Assembly: GCA_037903475.1 (NCBI GenBank)
Contig: JBAJFG010000559.1
Location: 62,001 to 126,000 of the forward strand
Origin: Ancylostoma caninum
Lineage: Eukaryota; Nematoda; Chromadorea; Rhabditida; Ancylostomatidae
Direction: 5' to 3'
DNA: 64,000 nucleotides
This document shows, piece after piece, positions 11,018 to 22,425 of the stretch. Below the pieces are notes generated by a model. The model was not told where the DNA came from and did no database searches. It saw only the letters and a list, made by a program, of their open reading frames with translations. How positions within the stretch are numbered: the stretch's first letter is position 1; every line of letters begins with the position of its first letter. The translations under genes were made by a program, and so were the position numbers.

Positions 11018-12490
11018 AGGTTTGGAAACGTTCTGCGTGAGTTAGCTTTTCCGATCCATGGCGGGTTTTCAAACAACATGACAGGCTGGTGGCAGGTACT
11101 TGTTGTTCGTGCATCATTTGAGCGAGTGACATACAACTCATAGAAGCCTTCGCGCTGTCTCCACGCCTTGCCGCGACGACCGCAACGCAGCAGCCGCTCC
11201 GCAGCATACGGCCGGAAACAGTCGACCAATCGCGGCGCCCTATCAGCCAGCCGCTGACCCCGCCCTAATTGCTAGGGCACAAAAGGTCCGTTTCCCGTGG
11301 TGCAAGGTTCATTGCCCTATTAGGCTGGAAAGAATGTTAGAAAGAGCAGCAAAAAAAGTCGTGGGTAAAATCCCCAGCGAATCAGTTGCTATTCTCGTAA
11401 CTAGCTCCTAGAACTCGTCATCCTGCTCATTTCCAGACATCCCAGTTCGAGTATACTGCTGGTGGAGGTGCACATGCAAATCGCGGACGTGCGGTAGGTG
11501 CCGGCCAACGTGTACCTCAACGACCACAGCTGTCACAGACGGGCCAGTTCCATGATATGATTTTCTAGAAGAGCTATTCAGTTTTACACTGAAGTTACAC
11601 ATCGTTAAAGAAGTATTTCATATCGTTCTCATTCCATTACTGTGCACTGTTTCATATCCTCGGGATTCTGATAATGCAAATTGTTCCCAGGAACTGGTGT
11701 TTAAAAAACGGGTTTCTTCAATACGCAGTGGTACTTGCTTCTTTTGTAAGTAAGACAGGAATCAGCGCCTGTTCTTCTGTTCATTATTGTTACGTTTCTT
11801 AATGTCTCCATTTCCGTTTCGAAAAATGTATTGTGTATTGCTCCTTGAGTTAGGCTTATAGGTTTTTGTTGTTCTCCGCTGACATTTTGTACCACAGTAA
11901 AGATTGTCGGCTATGTCCATGAACGGACAAATGTTCCCAAAACATGAAGCATACACGATAGTTGGAACCGAGCCGAATGACCATTCGATTATTTGAGTAA
12001 ATTAGCCAAATCTTCTGAATATTTTGGATCATTCTTTGTCAAATAGATAGGTACAAGTGAATATTTGTAGACTGTAAATTGTTGAGGTGTACAGGCTTAG
12101 CACTCCCTCTCTCTGAAGTCTGTCTTTGACAATCCAATGTTGTGGAGCGACTTGCGCAGCAGCTTTACTGATGTGCGAAATATTCATAACAAATTCAACA
12201 GCTAACATCACAAATTGTAACAGTGATTAAATTTAAAAATGTAAGATCGTAAACCATCAACGGGCAAAATGGGAAAATAGGAAATAACAACAACAGGTCT
12301 TCGCATCATTCCTAGGTAATGCTCGTTCACTGATAACCTTGAAATAAACCAACAGAAGCGTGTAGTTGTGAGACATCGATCAAGAGGTTGATTGTACAGA
12401 AGCAAAAATCAGAGCAACAAATGAAATGTCAATTACCTTATGGAGGTGCACAATTCCCGCATGATGCAAAAGTTAAGAAATAATTTACTA
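11018..12490. other. Intergenic, downstream of npp-4, no gene seen
   Basis: GC-rich patch at 11150-11280, otherwise AT-rich. Only short frames with no recognisable domain. The last part is the presumed 3' UTR region of the minus-strand nucleoporin gene. Confidence 0.4.
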
Positions 12491-14802
12491 TTACTTTTTA
12501 CTACTAAACAACAGCCCACTCGAGTTGTTGGTGATTGTTGAACCGAAGCTTAGAGTTGGCTTCGAAGTGGTTGCTGTAGTAGATGTCAACGATGAGAACA
12601 ACGATCCCGCAGTTGAAGTTGTCAGGGATGGGAATAGAGATGTGCCTCCAGTAGATGTTGAAGCAAAAGAAAATGGCTTGGGTGCTGTCGTGCTTGAACC
12701 AAACAAGGATCCACTCGTTGTCGACCCGAAAAGACCTAAAATGAAGTTCGTACAGTAGCAGACAAATAACAGGAGCACAGCTACTGATCGTTGTTTGGAT
12801 GACAGTTAGCCCCAGATCGTTCTACACGAAAAGCCCAATGAACGTCAGTGAAGGCTTCGACATGATAATACATTAGGACCAATTATTCTCCTTTCTATCC
12901 GGAGACAGCTAGTCCTCAAGGCCTTAGTTCACATTCTTCGATCACTACTATGAAGTCGGACACTTGCAATCGCTATTCGTGCGTGCCTCCTTCCACAATT
13001 TTGATTAAACAGAAACAGGATCCTGATCCTGCAGGTTGAACCGTACCGATTTCCGCAACACTTATACACCTTTACATCATTGCCTCTAACAAGCATTGAC
13101 ATGTTGGACATAGCTGAACTACACGTTCGGCCTTGATATATAGGCTAAAGATAGCGACATGGAGTTGTGGCAAGCGTTGCGGACACCCGTACGGCTTAAA
13201 CTACCGGGCAATATCATCATAGTTTTGAAACTCAAGCAAACAAAAAAGAAAAATCGCGAAATTACCAGTTCCTGTAGCAGCTGGAGCAGCACCAACGGTT
13301 GGTTTTAGTTGTTTACCCAACTCGGCAATCGCAGACTGTGAAGGTATGAAGTCGCTACCACGAAGGTTGTTGAACGACTTTGATGTCGATGCCGCATCGG
13401 CTCGACGGCTAACTGCATCCCGCAACATGCACAACGATCCATCGGCAGTCAGTACTGATTTCACGTCCTGTGGAAAAGATGGGCTTGTTAGAAATGCAGT
13501 GTATGTATTTATTACCTACTACCAACTTCGCAAGTTCAAACAAAAAGTTTCGCAGAATACAAGAAATGTGGGAAAAATTTCCGATGGAAAAGAAAACCCT
13601 AGTTAGACCTACCTGTACTTTTCGAGTTGCATCAAAAAGCTTGCTAGCAACAGTACTAAAAGCAACGTCAAAACGTGTCAGCACTTCCTTCAGGTCGCTG
13701 ACCGTCATGCTGCTCTAAACAAGAAAAAACCATCCAAGCATACCTACTGCACAATCATCAGTATAATAGTTTAAACATAAAAAAACATGTTGATCCTTGA
13801 CTTCGCTACAATGAACTAACCTTTCCGCTGAGAACAACATTCAGTTTCACGCTGATATCTTCAATAATGTTCTGATACTGGATCACAGCTTCATCGTACT
13901 CGCGAATCACATCTACTATGTACCTTAAAACCAGATGACTTCAACAATGCCATAATTACCTCCCAAAGGTATCAGCCTAAAACCTACTGAATGATCTGTG
14001 CTTGCGAGCTAAGGTGTACGTTTTTGGTCACCAAATCCTGGACACGCTGCGCTACGTCACCCAGGTACAAATCCTTCACTACGCGTCTCCTCAGTTGAGC
14101 GCATTTTACATCGCAATCTGACGTTTTGCTGTAGACTTCACACATCTTATGTTCCACCTAAAAAAGTGGGTGATTCAAACTGATCATAATTCTGGAGAAA
14201 AATTGACGTACATCCTTGATTTGTTCCTTCACTTTGATGGTACGATCAGTAGAAGCAGCCGTGAACTCGTCCGCAAGCTTTCGATTTTCTTTTAGCTTTT
14301 CTCTGAATTACAAAGCCAAAAATTTTACAATATTTGACGCACGTATCGAAAAAGAATTAACAAGAAACAAAAGAGAAAAGGAGGGGGGAGGGTAGGCCAA
14401 GGCTCCGGCTCAGCTTAACGCATAGGTTTAGGTTTCCAGGCAAAAGATCACTTGTACATAAGGTGGGTGCTAACACCTCTTCATTTTTGCCAAACAGCAT
14501 TCTCGGCATTACGAAACATTACGAAATTTGGTTAGAATTCTTTCCATTAGTTCCTCCCGAATAGTGCATGAATTTTTCAATTGGCTTCCTTATTTTGGAA
14601 CTAGGAATTCCAGAGTGCAGTGTGCCTTCATACGTCGTTAACTTTTTAGTAAAATGGTTGTAATTCTTCTACGGTAGGGCGGTAAGGAACACATCATATG
14701 CTGCGATATAACTGGGAAGTATTGCTGCTCCTAGTATGAAGAAAATGTGGTGGTCGCTCAATTTCTGATTCTCCACTCAACATGGTTTCCATTTTAGATA
14801 CA

Positions 14803-14845
<43 letters not shown>

Positions 14846-17800
14846 GTTATTGTTATTATTATTATTATTATTCTCTTGTCTACTTTCTGATGAATTAATA
14901 CAAGAAAGAACTTTTCAAAACAGTGATTCTCTCAGTCTACTCTTCAGATCGTTGTAAGATTCATAGAACAACTATAAAAGTAAACCAAGCCCTGCGTTGG
15001 GAAAAGTTCTCGAGGAGAAAATATCCAGCAAAAGACAAAACGACGAAATTTGGAAGTATAGTACGTTTCATCATGGATGATAGTTGGGAAAACAGCAGAG
15101 AGAAAAAGAACGCTGGAAAGTGTGCAGCAATTGGAGAGGAATGAGAGGAAAGCAGGTTATCCGCACCGTTACTCAACCATTGTTGCGTTTGAAACAGACT
15201 ATACCTTAACTGAATGACAACTTCACGAATAGGTTTCGGCACAATTCCCTCCCGCAGATTTTCTTTCTCTGTGGTTGCACCAGCAGCAGAAGAAGTCGTC
15301 CCGAGTGAAGCACTGAGACCTGCAACAGTGATCTCTTCAAGGGATCATGATTATATCTCATTACTGTCCCTCAAGCCACTGCGCTCCTCCGTGGACAATG
15401 TATTACAAATGGACAAAGGCGAGTTCGTTGCAACAAATTCTATAGGAACTTATCAGTGGAAATTATTTGGTATCAAAACGAGAATCATTTCCGAAATATG
15501 TTCGCTCAGGAGACCCCAATGAAGGCTGAAACAAATGCACACACCTGCTGTTTGCGTAGTTCCTCCGAGACCGAGTGATGGCGTCGTTGTTGTTGGAGCC
15601 ACACCTTAATATTGAGATACAAAAACCTAGGTAACATTTTTGAATAATGGGTTGAGCCTCTATGATACAGCACTCACCACTTAGTGAAGTAGTAGCGCCG
15701 AATAGCGAAGGTGTTGTTGTTGCTGTTGTTTTAGCCCCAAACAACGGTGTCGTTGTACTGGTGCCGAGCAAACCTGTCGTTGTCGTAGTAGGTGGTTTAC
15801 TTCCAAACAGCAACCCCCCAGGAGCCGTGCTTGCGGTTGTTGTAGTAGCACTGAACAAGCCGCCAGTGGGTTTCGGAGCGGTCAACGATCCTAGGAGACT
15901 TGTTGACGTTGTTGTCGGAGTCCCGAAGAGGCTCGGGGCTGCAGTAGACGTTGTTGTTGTCCCAAACAATGGTTGTGTTGTGGTTGAAGCAAGAAGGGAA
16001 GCAGTTGTAGTAGCCGTCATGGTTGCTGCCCCAAACAGTGGCGTTGCAGCTGGGGCCGACGTTGTCGCAGCACTGCTTACTCCAAAGGAAAGTGTAGCCG
16101 TGGGAGCTGGTGCAGCCATACTTGAAGTCGGCACAGAAGCAGTCGTGGTAGCAGTACTAGCACCAAAAAGAGGTTGCGCAGCAGAGATTGTTGTGGCTGC
16201 GGAGCCTAGCAAAGATGCGGAAGCAGTAGAGGTGGTAGACGCAGCGGCACCAAAGAGTGGGACAGCACCAGATGCGGCAGTTGTGGTACCAAACAAAGAA
16301 TTTGTAGCAGCAGTCTTGGTGGTTGCATCGAACAACGATGGAGCACCAGTAGAAGTTCCACTACTCGCTCCAAAAAGCGAAGAGGTAGTGTTCGGAGTAG
16401 TGGTAAGAAGGGATGGTGCAGAAACAGCAGCGGTAGTGGTAGTAGTCCCAAAAAGCGATGATGTTGTGGAGGTACCTGCAGTAGAACCAAACGCTGGAGC
16501 TGATGTCGTTGCGGAGGTAGTTCCCGTGCCGAAAAGCGAAGCTGTAGATGTAGTCGCAGTTGCACCAAAAAGTGATGTTCCCGCAGATGTAGCAGGAGCA
16601 ACAGAAGAACCGAACTGCGGGGTAGTGGAAGAAGGTGCTCCAAATAATGATCCTGGTGCCGACGTTTTATGAGTGGCTGTACCAAACAACGGTGCAGATG
16701 ACGCATTTAAGGAGCCGAACAAGGGCATAGAAGTTGTAGTTGCACCACCAAAGAGACCCGCAGATGCCGTTGTGGTTGTGGTTCCTCCTGATGAAGACGT
16801 TGCTGAAGCCGCTCCAAGCGAGTTTGTCGTCGCAGCATTATTATTTGCACCAAACAAAGAGGTAGTAGTCGATGAACCGAATGTTGGTTTAGAAGCTCCA
16901 AAAATAGATGAAGAAGATGTGGTGTTGGCAGAAGCCTGACCAAATAGGCCAGTAGATGGTGCTGCCGCTGATCCAAATAGCGTCGTTGTGCTGGTTGTTG
17001 CTGTCGAATTTCCGAACAGCCCCGTGTTAGATGCTGCTGTTGTTGTTGAACCAAACGCAGGCGCTGAGGGAGCGGTTGTATTAGCAGAGGATCCGAACAG
17101 TCCGGAACTTGATGAAGTCGTGGTAGCTGTTGGGCCAAACAACGAACTGCCTGTCTGCTTTGCACCGAACAGTGATGGTGCACCAGTCGAAGTCGTTGAG
17201 GTGGATCCGAAAAGTGATGGAGCAGTACTGGTGGTGTTTGTTGAGGACCCAAAAAGAGAACCAGTTGTAGTCGATCCTCCAGAAAACAAAGAGGCTCCCG
17301 TAGAAGCGGAACCTCCAAATATTGATGAAGCAGTAGTGGCTGTGGTTGTCACAGAAGATCCGAATAGCGACGAAGCTGTTGTGGTACCTGAAAATAGAAT
17401 AATTTTCACAAGAGTGCATACTGCATATCTAAATCTTTATATTTCCATAGACGCATGTAATGAATTTGCTCATGATACACTAATATGTGTGCGGAATGTG
17501 CTTCGCTTCACACAACGAATAAGTTACCAGCGTTCCTCTGAAGACAATTTTTCTTCGAATAGATCATGTGTAAGACCATTCAGGATGCGGGTCAATATGA
17601 GGCGACTAGAGCTTTTTGAGAGAGAAGATAATACCTACACAAAAAGAAGCGTTGATCTTAAATGCAGTGTCCAAACTCAGGGTAAGTTTGGAGCGTTGGG
17701 CATCAAAATAATCTAGGGGCACTGCTGGTTACAAGGAATATGTAATACAACTCGAAACTGTCAAAAATCCCCTTCTTGAACAGCTTCATTTTGGAGAAAT

Positions 17801-20800
17801 CGTGCAGCCGACGTATGGAAAGCTCGTACGTGCAGTTACGCCTTGATCGATCGATGCCACCTGTGCAACATCACGCCGTTGTGCATGCCGCGTCTCGAGT
17901 TCGACTTCAGTGATTTTTATTGACGTTTTACTTTCCACTAAGCGTTCTCCTTTGTTTCAATCGACGTCGATGACTTTGTCTTTTTTTAAACTGACTGCAA
18001 GTTCTCTGTTGGCTTCTCTTGATTGACGATATTTAGGACTAATCCTTCTATATTACCAAAGGTTTATTCTAAACTTTGTTTACCCTTACCTTGATGATGT
18101 ATAAATACCTCTGTTAATACTAGTCCTCAGTCCTAGTCCTCAATAATGTTCAGAAGAGGAGTCAATCTCCATCGCTGCCGAGGGGCGCAGAGAGATCACC
18201 ATTACTACAACGATGAAGCAAAAGAGAACGTGCAGTCAGTTCAAAAACGTAAGGAGAAATCATCGACGTCGATTGAAACAAAAGAGAACGGTTAGTGGAA
18301 AGTAAAACATCAATGGAAATCACTGAAGTCGAATTCGGGGCGCGGAATGCACGACAGCGTGAAGTTGCACGATTCCTCCAAAATGAAACGGTTCAAGAAG
18401 GGGATTTTTGATAGTTTCGAGTTTTAACACACATTCCATTGTAATCATCGATGCCGCTAGATTATTCTGATACCCAACATTCCAAACTTACCCTGAGTAT
18501 GGACACCGTCCTTTAGGGGTCTTTGTTTTCTCATAAAGCAGACTATGAACATGAAAAGAAGCGATTTAAGGGTTCTTGAAAGAGAAGATACGCCGATGTT
18601 TCGTGAAGAAGCCCAGTAGACATCCATTAATCAATTAATTATGTCGCCCCGCCCCCGAGTCAAGGAGAGGTATAAAACGTAAACAAGGTTTAAAAAATCT
18701 CTCTCTCCCTCCCTCTCTCTCCCCATTTGATTCGTCATTCTAGTTAATTATTTCTCTCATATTGGTTATCTGCTCCTTGCTCATCGACTTTGCCCATCCA
18801 CTGTGTTCAATGGGGCAGGAGGGGTCTCCCTCCCTCCTACCTCATAAAGGCCATTAGTAGGCCACTTATAGTTGTAGTGTAACGAATGTAATGAAGAAGT
18901 TGATCAGCGAGATAAACCCATTCTTTATCTGTTTTTTCTTTGTTGTGGGAAAGGAAGAGAGAGAATGAATAGGATATAGAAAGGAAGGGCCTTACACTTT
19001 CGCGTCGTAAACCGCCGAGTTTAACGTCGGGGTGGTGAATGTCAAACGATTGGGGTTAGTTAGCAGAGGTAGCGGTCCCAGAGGTAACGGTCCTAGGATA
19101 GTATGAATTCAGGTCCAGGGAAGAAACGGGATATTCTTATTTTTTATTACATGGGTCAATATGGGGAAATTAGGGGCTTTTGAGAGAGAAGCAGTGGCGG
19201 ACGCAGAGAAAAGTGGCGGAGGCCTCCTCCCCCGAGAATGAGTCGCCAAATCTTTGATATTACTCTACAAAGGAAATAAAAATGTTGCATTAGTTTATCT
19301 TTGTTTATTTTCATTATTTTTTAAATAATCTTCATTAATTATTTATCATTACGATTGTTATTTTTATTGATTTCGTTTTCCAAGTGGGTCTCCAAAGAGG
19401 CGGAGACCCCACTTTTTTCCCAAGCCCTCCCTCTCGCCTCGCCTACTTTCTGCGTCCGCCACTGGATGTCAGATATACCTAAAGAACAGATGTTTTGTGG
19501 AGAAGCGCCGATCTTAGGGGTCTTAGCTCTGATAAAGCACAATATGGACGTGGAAAAAACACTGGGTCATGGGCGTTGTACCTGGTAAGAATGCTGCGTT
19601 TGGGCGACTGGCCTATGGGTGTATGCTAGGAAGAACGATAGCTGCAATAGTTGGCTGCTATGAACCCTGTGTCAATATTCTATACAATTCTAGCCCCGCC
19701 CCCAGATATATGGAGATATTCACATGCACTAACAGTTGCGTGTATTGATTATCTTGCGCTGCTGAAGATGGTTACGACCTATAAGGACAAAATTTAGTAA
19801 TTTAGCAATCTGAAGGTTGAAATTATCATTTAGGGCCACTGCATTGTTATTCTATTAGGTTGGTCCGAATGTTTTGCACCAAGATATTTTTAGGATCTAG
19901 AATTCCATAAACTTTGAATCAAAATGCCACCATATGTGAACTGTAGAATACACCTGGCTGCTGCCGTACAATAGTAGCCAGACATCTCGAAGCGCTAGGT
20001 CACAGAGAACTGATGACGGGTTGGGCCTCTGACTGAGTGCCTTGCAGGACTGAGTGTTTGCCAGTCTTTGCTGCTGCGTCCACAGAGGAGAAATTTCTCA
20101 GCCAGCTCATTGATGGATATGAGAGTTGGGTACTGTGTGTTAACAAAACACAGGAGGAAAGTTGACTCCCGAACGCTGTGTCGAGAAGTGCTGACACCTG
20201 GGCCACTGTGACTGATTAAGGCTACTGTTGTCAACTACAGAAAATGGCAGACGCAACTCGATTGGAGCGCAGACAAATTGGCCATGTTGGTCCACTTCAT
20301 GACAACGCCCGACCCCACGTGGCAAAGCTTACCCGCCAAAAAATTGCCGAATTAGACTGGGAAGTTCTACCACGCCCTGCTTATTCTGCTGACTTATCCC
20401 CATCTGAATAACACTTGCTGGGAACCCTGAAGCTGCACCTACGAGAAAAGAAATTCGATGATTGGACCAAACCGAAAAGTGAGATTTGAAGTTTCTTTGA
20501 CTCGCAGCTGACAGAGTTCTTCACTTCTGGATTTGATGATCTACTGCAGCGTTGGCCGTATCTCGTGGATCATATTGGTGGTTATTTTGTTGATTGATAT
20601 CTATTCACAATGAACTTAACATTTTTTGAAAAAAGTATGAAATTAGGTGCAAGACTTTCGGACCAACCTAATGAATCCCAAAAATCCATATTCAGTCTAG
20701 CCCTGTACCGAATGAAGCGGTCAGTGATTTGAATCAGTATAAGGCGAAACGACGAGCGGGGAGGGGAGATAACATATCAGTGGGCCATTCAAAGAAGAGA

Positions 20801-21032
20801 TCAATCACAGGAAGATATCACGCCCTGCTTCGCCGCATGATGAGCCCACACACCCTACATTTGATGTTGATGTTACCCAGCGGCACTCATTCTGAGTTTG
20901 CAAATTCGAATAGAGATAGTCGTTCCACTGAAAAGCACCTAGACGCTTCAAAATCAAAATGTGAAAACGCTTACTAGCTCCAAACAGCGACGATGTCCCA
21001 GAAGGTTGTTTCGTTCCGAAATTGAAACTCAT
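12491..21032 (-). CDS. npp-4: FG nucleoporin, Nup58/p45-type (NPP-4-like)
   Basis: Component of the central Nup62-Nup54-Nup58 channel of the nuclear pore. Ten minus-strand exons join in frame: 21032-20975, 17387-15678, 15604-15545, 15319-15205, 14302-14212, 14157-13988, 13923-13821, 13714-13613, 13467-13266, 12735-12491. All have GT/AG ends and give 951 residues with a stop at 12491. Residue 1 starts MSFNFG. About 580 residues of Thr/Ser/Ala-rich sequence with dozens of LFG repeats follow (mostly one 1,710-bp exon). Then comes a helical coiled-coil core of about 250 residues ([17 protein letters not shown] through KVQ), and an FG tail ending FSSKK. FG, then coil, then FG is the Nup58 order; Nup62 ends with its coil. 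The FG domain is much longer than is usual in this family. The start follows a TTATTTAG acceptor at once. Intron 1 (3.6 kb) holds three transposons. Confidence 0.88.
14804..14873. repeat. (ATT)n microsatellite in npp-4 intron
   Basis: About 70 bp of ATT units with two GTT variants, inside the 0.9-kb intron between exons 4 and 5 of the nucleoporin gene. Confidence 0.95.
17667..18506. mobile_element. Long fold-back element in npp-4 intron 1
   Basis: An 840-bp element whose two halves are inverted copies. GTGTCCAAACTCAGGGTAAG at the left mirrors CTTACCCTGAGTATGGACAC at the right. The match continues through CAAAAATCCCCTTCTTGAAC and the segment ACTTCAGTGATTTTTATTGA close to the centre. It has no coding capacity. 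It lies in the sense intron of a minus-strand gene, so the transcript could form a hairpin several hundred bp long. Confidence 0.8.
19193..19464. mobile_element. CAGTGGCGGA-type MITE, copy 1
   Basis: The 272-bp unit has TIR CAGTGGCGGACGCAG at the left and CTGCGTCCGCCACTG at the right. The interior has AT-rich sequence and a GGCGGAGACCCCACTTTTTTCCC block near the right end that is shared with the copies at 62153 and 62449. The CAGTG...CACTG ends are hAT-like. Confidence 0.8.
19855..20671 (+). mobile_element. Internally deleted mariner, copy 1
   Basis: TIR TTAGGTTGGTCCGAA at the left and TTCGGACCAACCTAA at the right, TA at the left edge. About 820 bp instead of about 1.28 kb. The C-terminal transposase reads on + from about 20280 to 20597: the HDNARPH motif, then SADLSPSE followed by a TAA at about 20409, then the [10 protein letters not shown] and [13 protein letters not shown] tail. 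N-terminal coding sequence is missing. Very similar in sequence and in deletion to the copy at 26254-28464. Confidence 0.9.
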
Positions 21033-22425
21033 CTAAATAATCTACTACAAATCATGGACTACAACACGAAAAAAAAACCAGCTTTTTATGATATGATAAG
21101 ATATGATCAAAGAGAAAATAAACTAAAAAAGGAAGGACCATCTCGGCTTCGAAACCGATACTACAACACAACATCTGACACATCGAACATTTATTTAGCA
21201 AATATGAAACGCCTCAGAGAGCGGACAAGGAACCGTACACCTTCCCACTGTTCTGACTTGGCCATGGTTGAACGAACGACATCGTTGTTGTTCCCAAATA
21301 GCTTTTCGATATGTGATAGGATTCAACTATTGGAAAGCAATGCGAATCCAAATCCGCTGATAGGCTTACTGAAAACTTCACGGGAATATACTTTCGGCGA
21401 GAACTCTACGGTGACGCGTAGATCCGCTTATAGCAGCATAAATGGTCAGCAACGAAACAAATGCTATTAATCTGATTACTATATTATCGTTGCTCAGTGA
21501 ACGCTCAAACAGCTAAGCGGCGAAGCGGCTCGAGCGTACTTCTAGCTGATGTGCAATTCGATGCAAGTGAATCATGAAAAAAAAGCACATGAACATTAAC
21601 AAAGAAATCAACAACGATAACAGAATGGACATGAAGAATAAATGAAAACTGTTCAAAGAAAATCTACAATAGCGATTTATGTAGAACTATCGATTTAAAA
21701 GTACAACTGAGCAGAAGCACAGATTATCCGCACGAATTTCTCGCTAACTTTTGATTGAAATGGTACAAATTAATGTTTGCACACTATAATCAGACTAGAA
21801 TGCCAATTTTTCTTGAGCACCAGAAGAATGTGAGGCGGTTGCTCACTCTTTATCAATTTTAAGGTGAGATATGTTACGTAAGAAGCGCTGCTTGACTATC
21901 CCCACGAGATTTTACGTGATTATTGCATTGCCGAATAGAGGGTGCCCCATCCAAGAATGATCAGATAAATCTTTGAAAACTACTTTGTTGAATAATGGGC
22001 TTTGCGACAATATGAGTTTGTGATCACATCATCAATTCATACTCTTCAATAACAATAACGAGCTTCTCAGGATAGTAACATGCGAACAGCTGTTTTTACG
22101 CAAAATATGTTCCTCTGATCAGAAGAGGATATTCCCAGAGATTCTATCTTTGAAACAACTTCTTCACTGGAATGAGAGAACTAGCACTTGGCAAGCTTGA
22201 AAGAAAAAAGAGGGGTCGCAAATAGTTGCTCCACAAGTGAAATCGATACACACTGCTTAAAGTCAATCAACTTCAGAGCACATCACCTACTTTGAAAAAA
22301 TTCACTTCCTTCTGATTCACTGGTCGCATGGAGAGAGAAACGCGTACTGATGATCGATACTTTAAACACTCCACACTAAACTTCTCTCAAAGAATAATAT
22401 CTATAAAGAAATAGTGGAAAAAATG
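21033..22425. other. Spacer between PBDC1 and npp-4 homologues
   Basis: Both flanking genes are on the minus strand, so this 1.39 kb is downstream of PBDC1 and upstream of npp-4. A 169-codon + strand frame (20961-21470) overlaps the npp-4 first exon in antisense and has no recognisable domain. No repeats of the families in this window were seen. Confidence 0.4.

Noticed and set aside
10918..11229. 103-codon minus-strand frame
   Set aside because: Lies across the right arm of element Z and overlaps a second frame on the same strand; composition is that of the inverted repeat.
15662..16672. 336-codon plus-strand frame rich in Val, Pro and Asn
   Set aside because: It is the exact antisense of the FG-repeat exon of the nucleoporin gene; its regular composition mirrors Thr/Ser/Gly codons.
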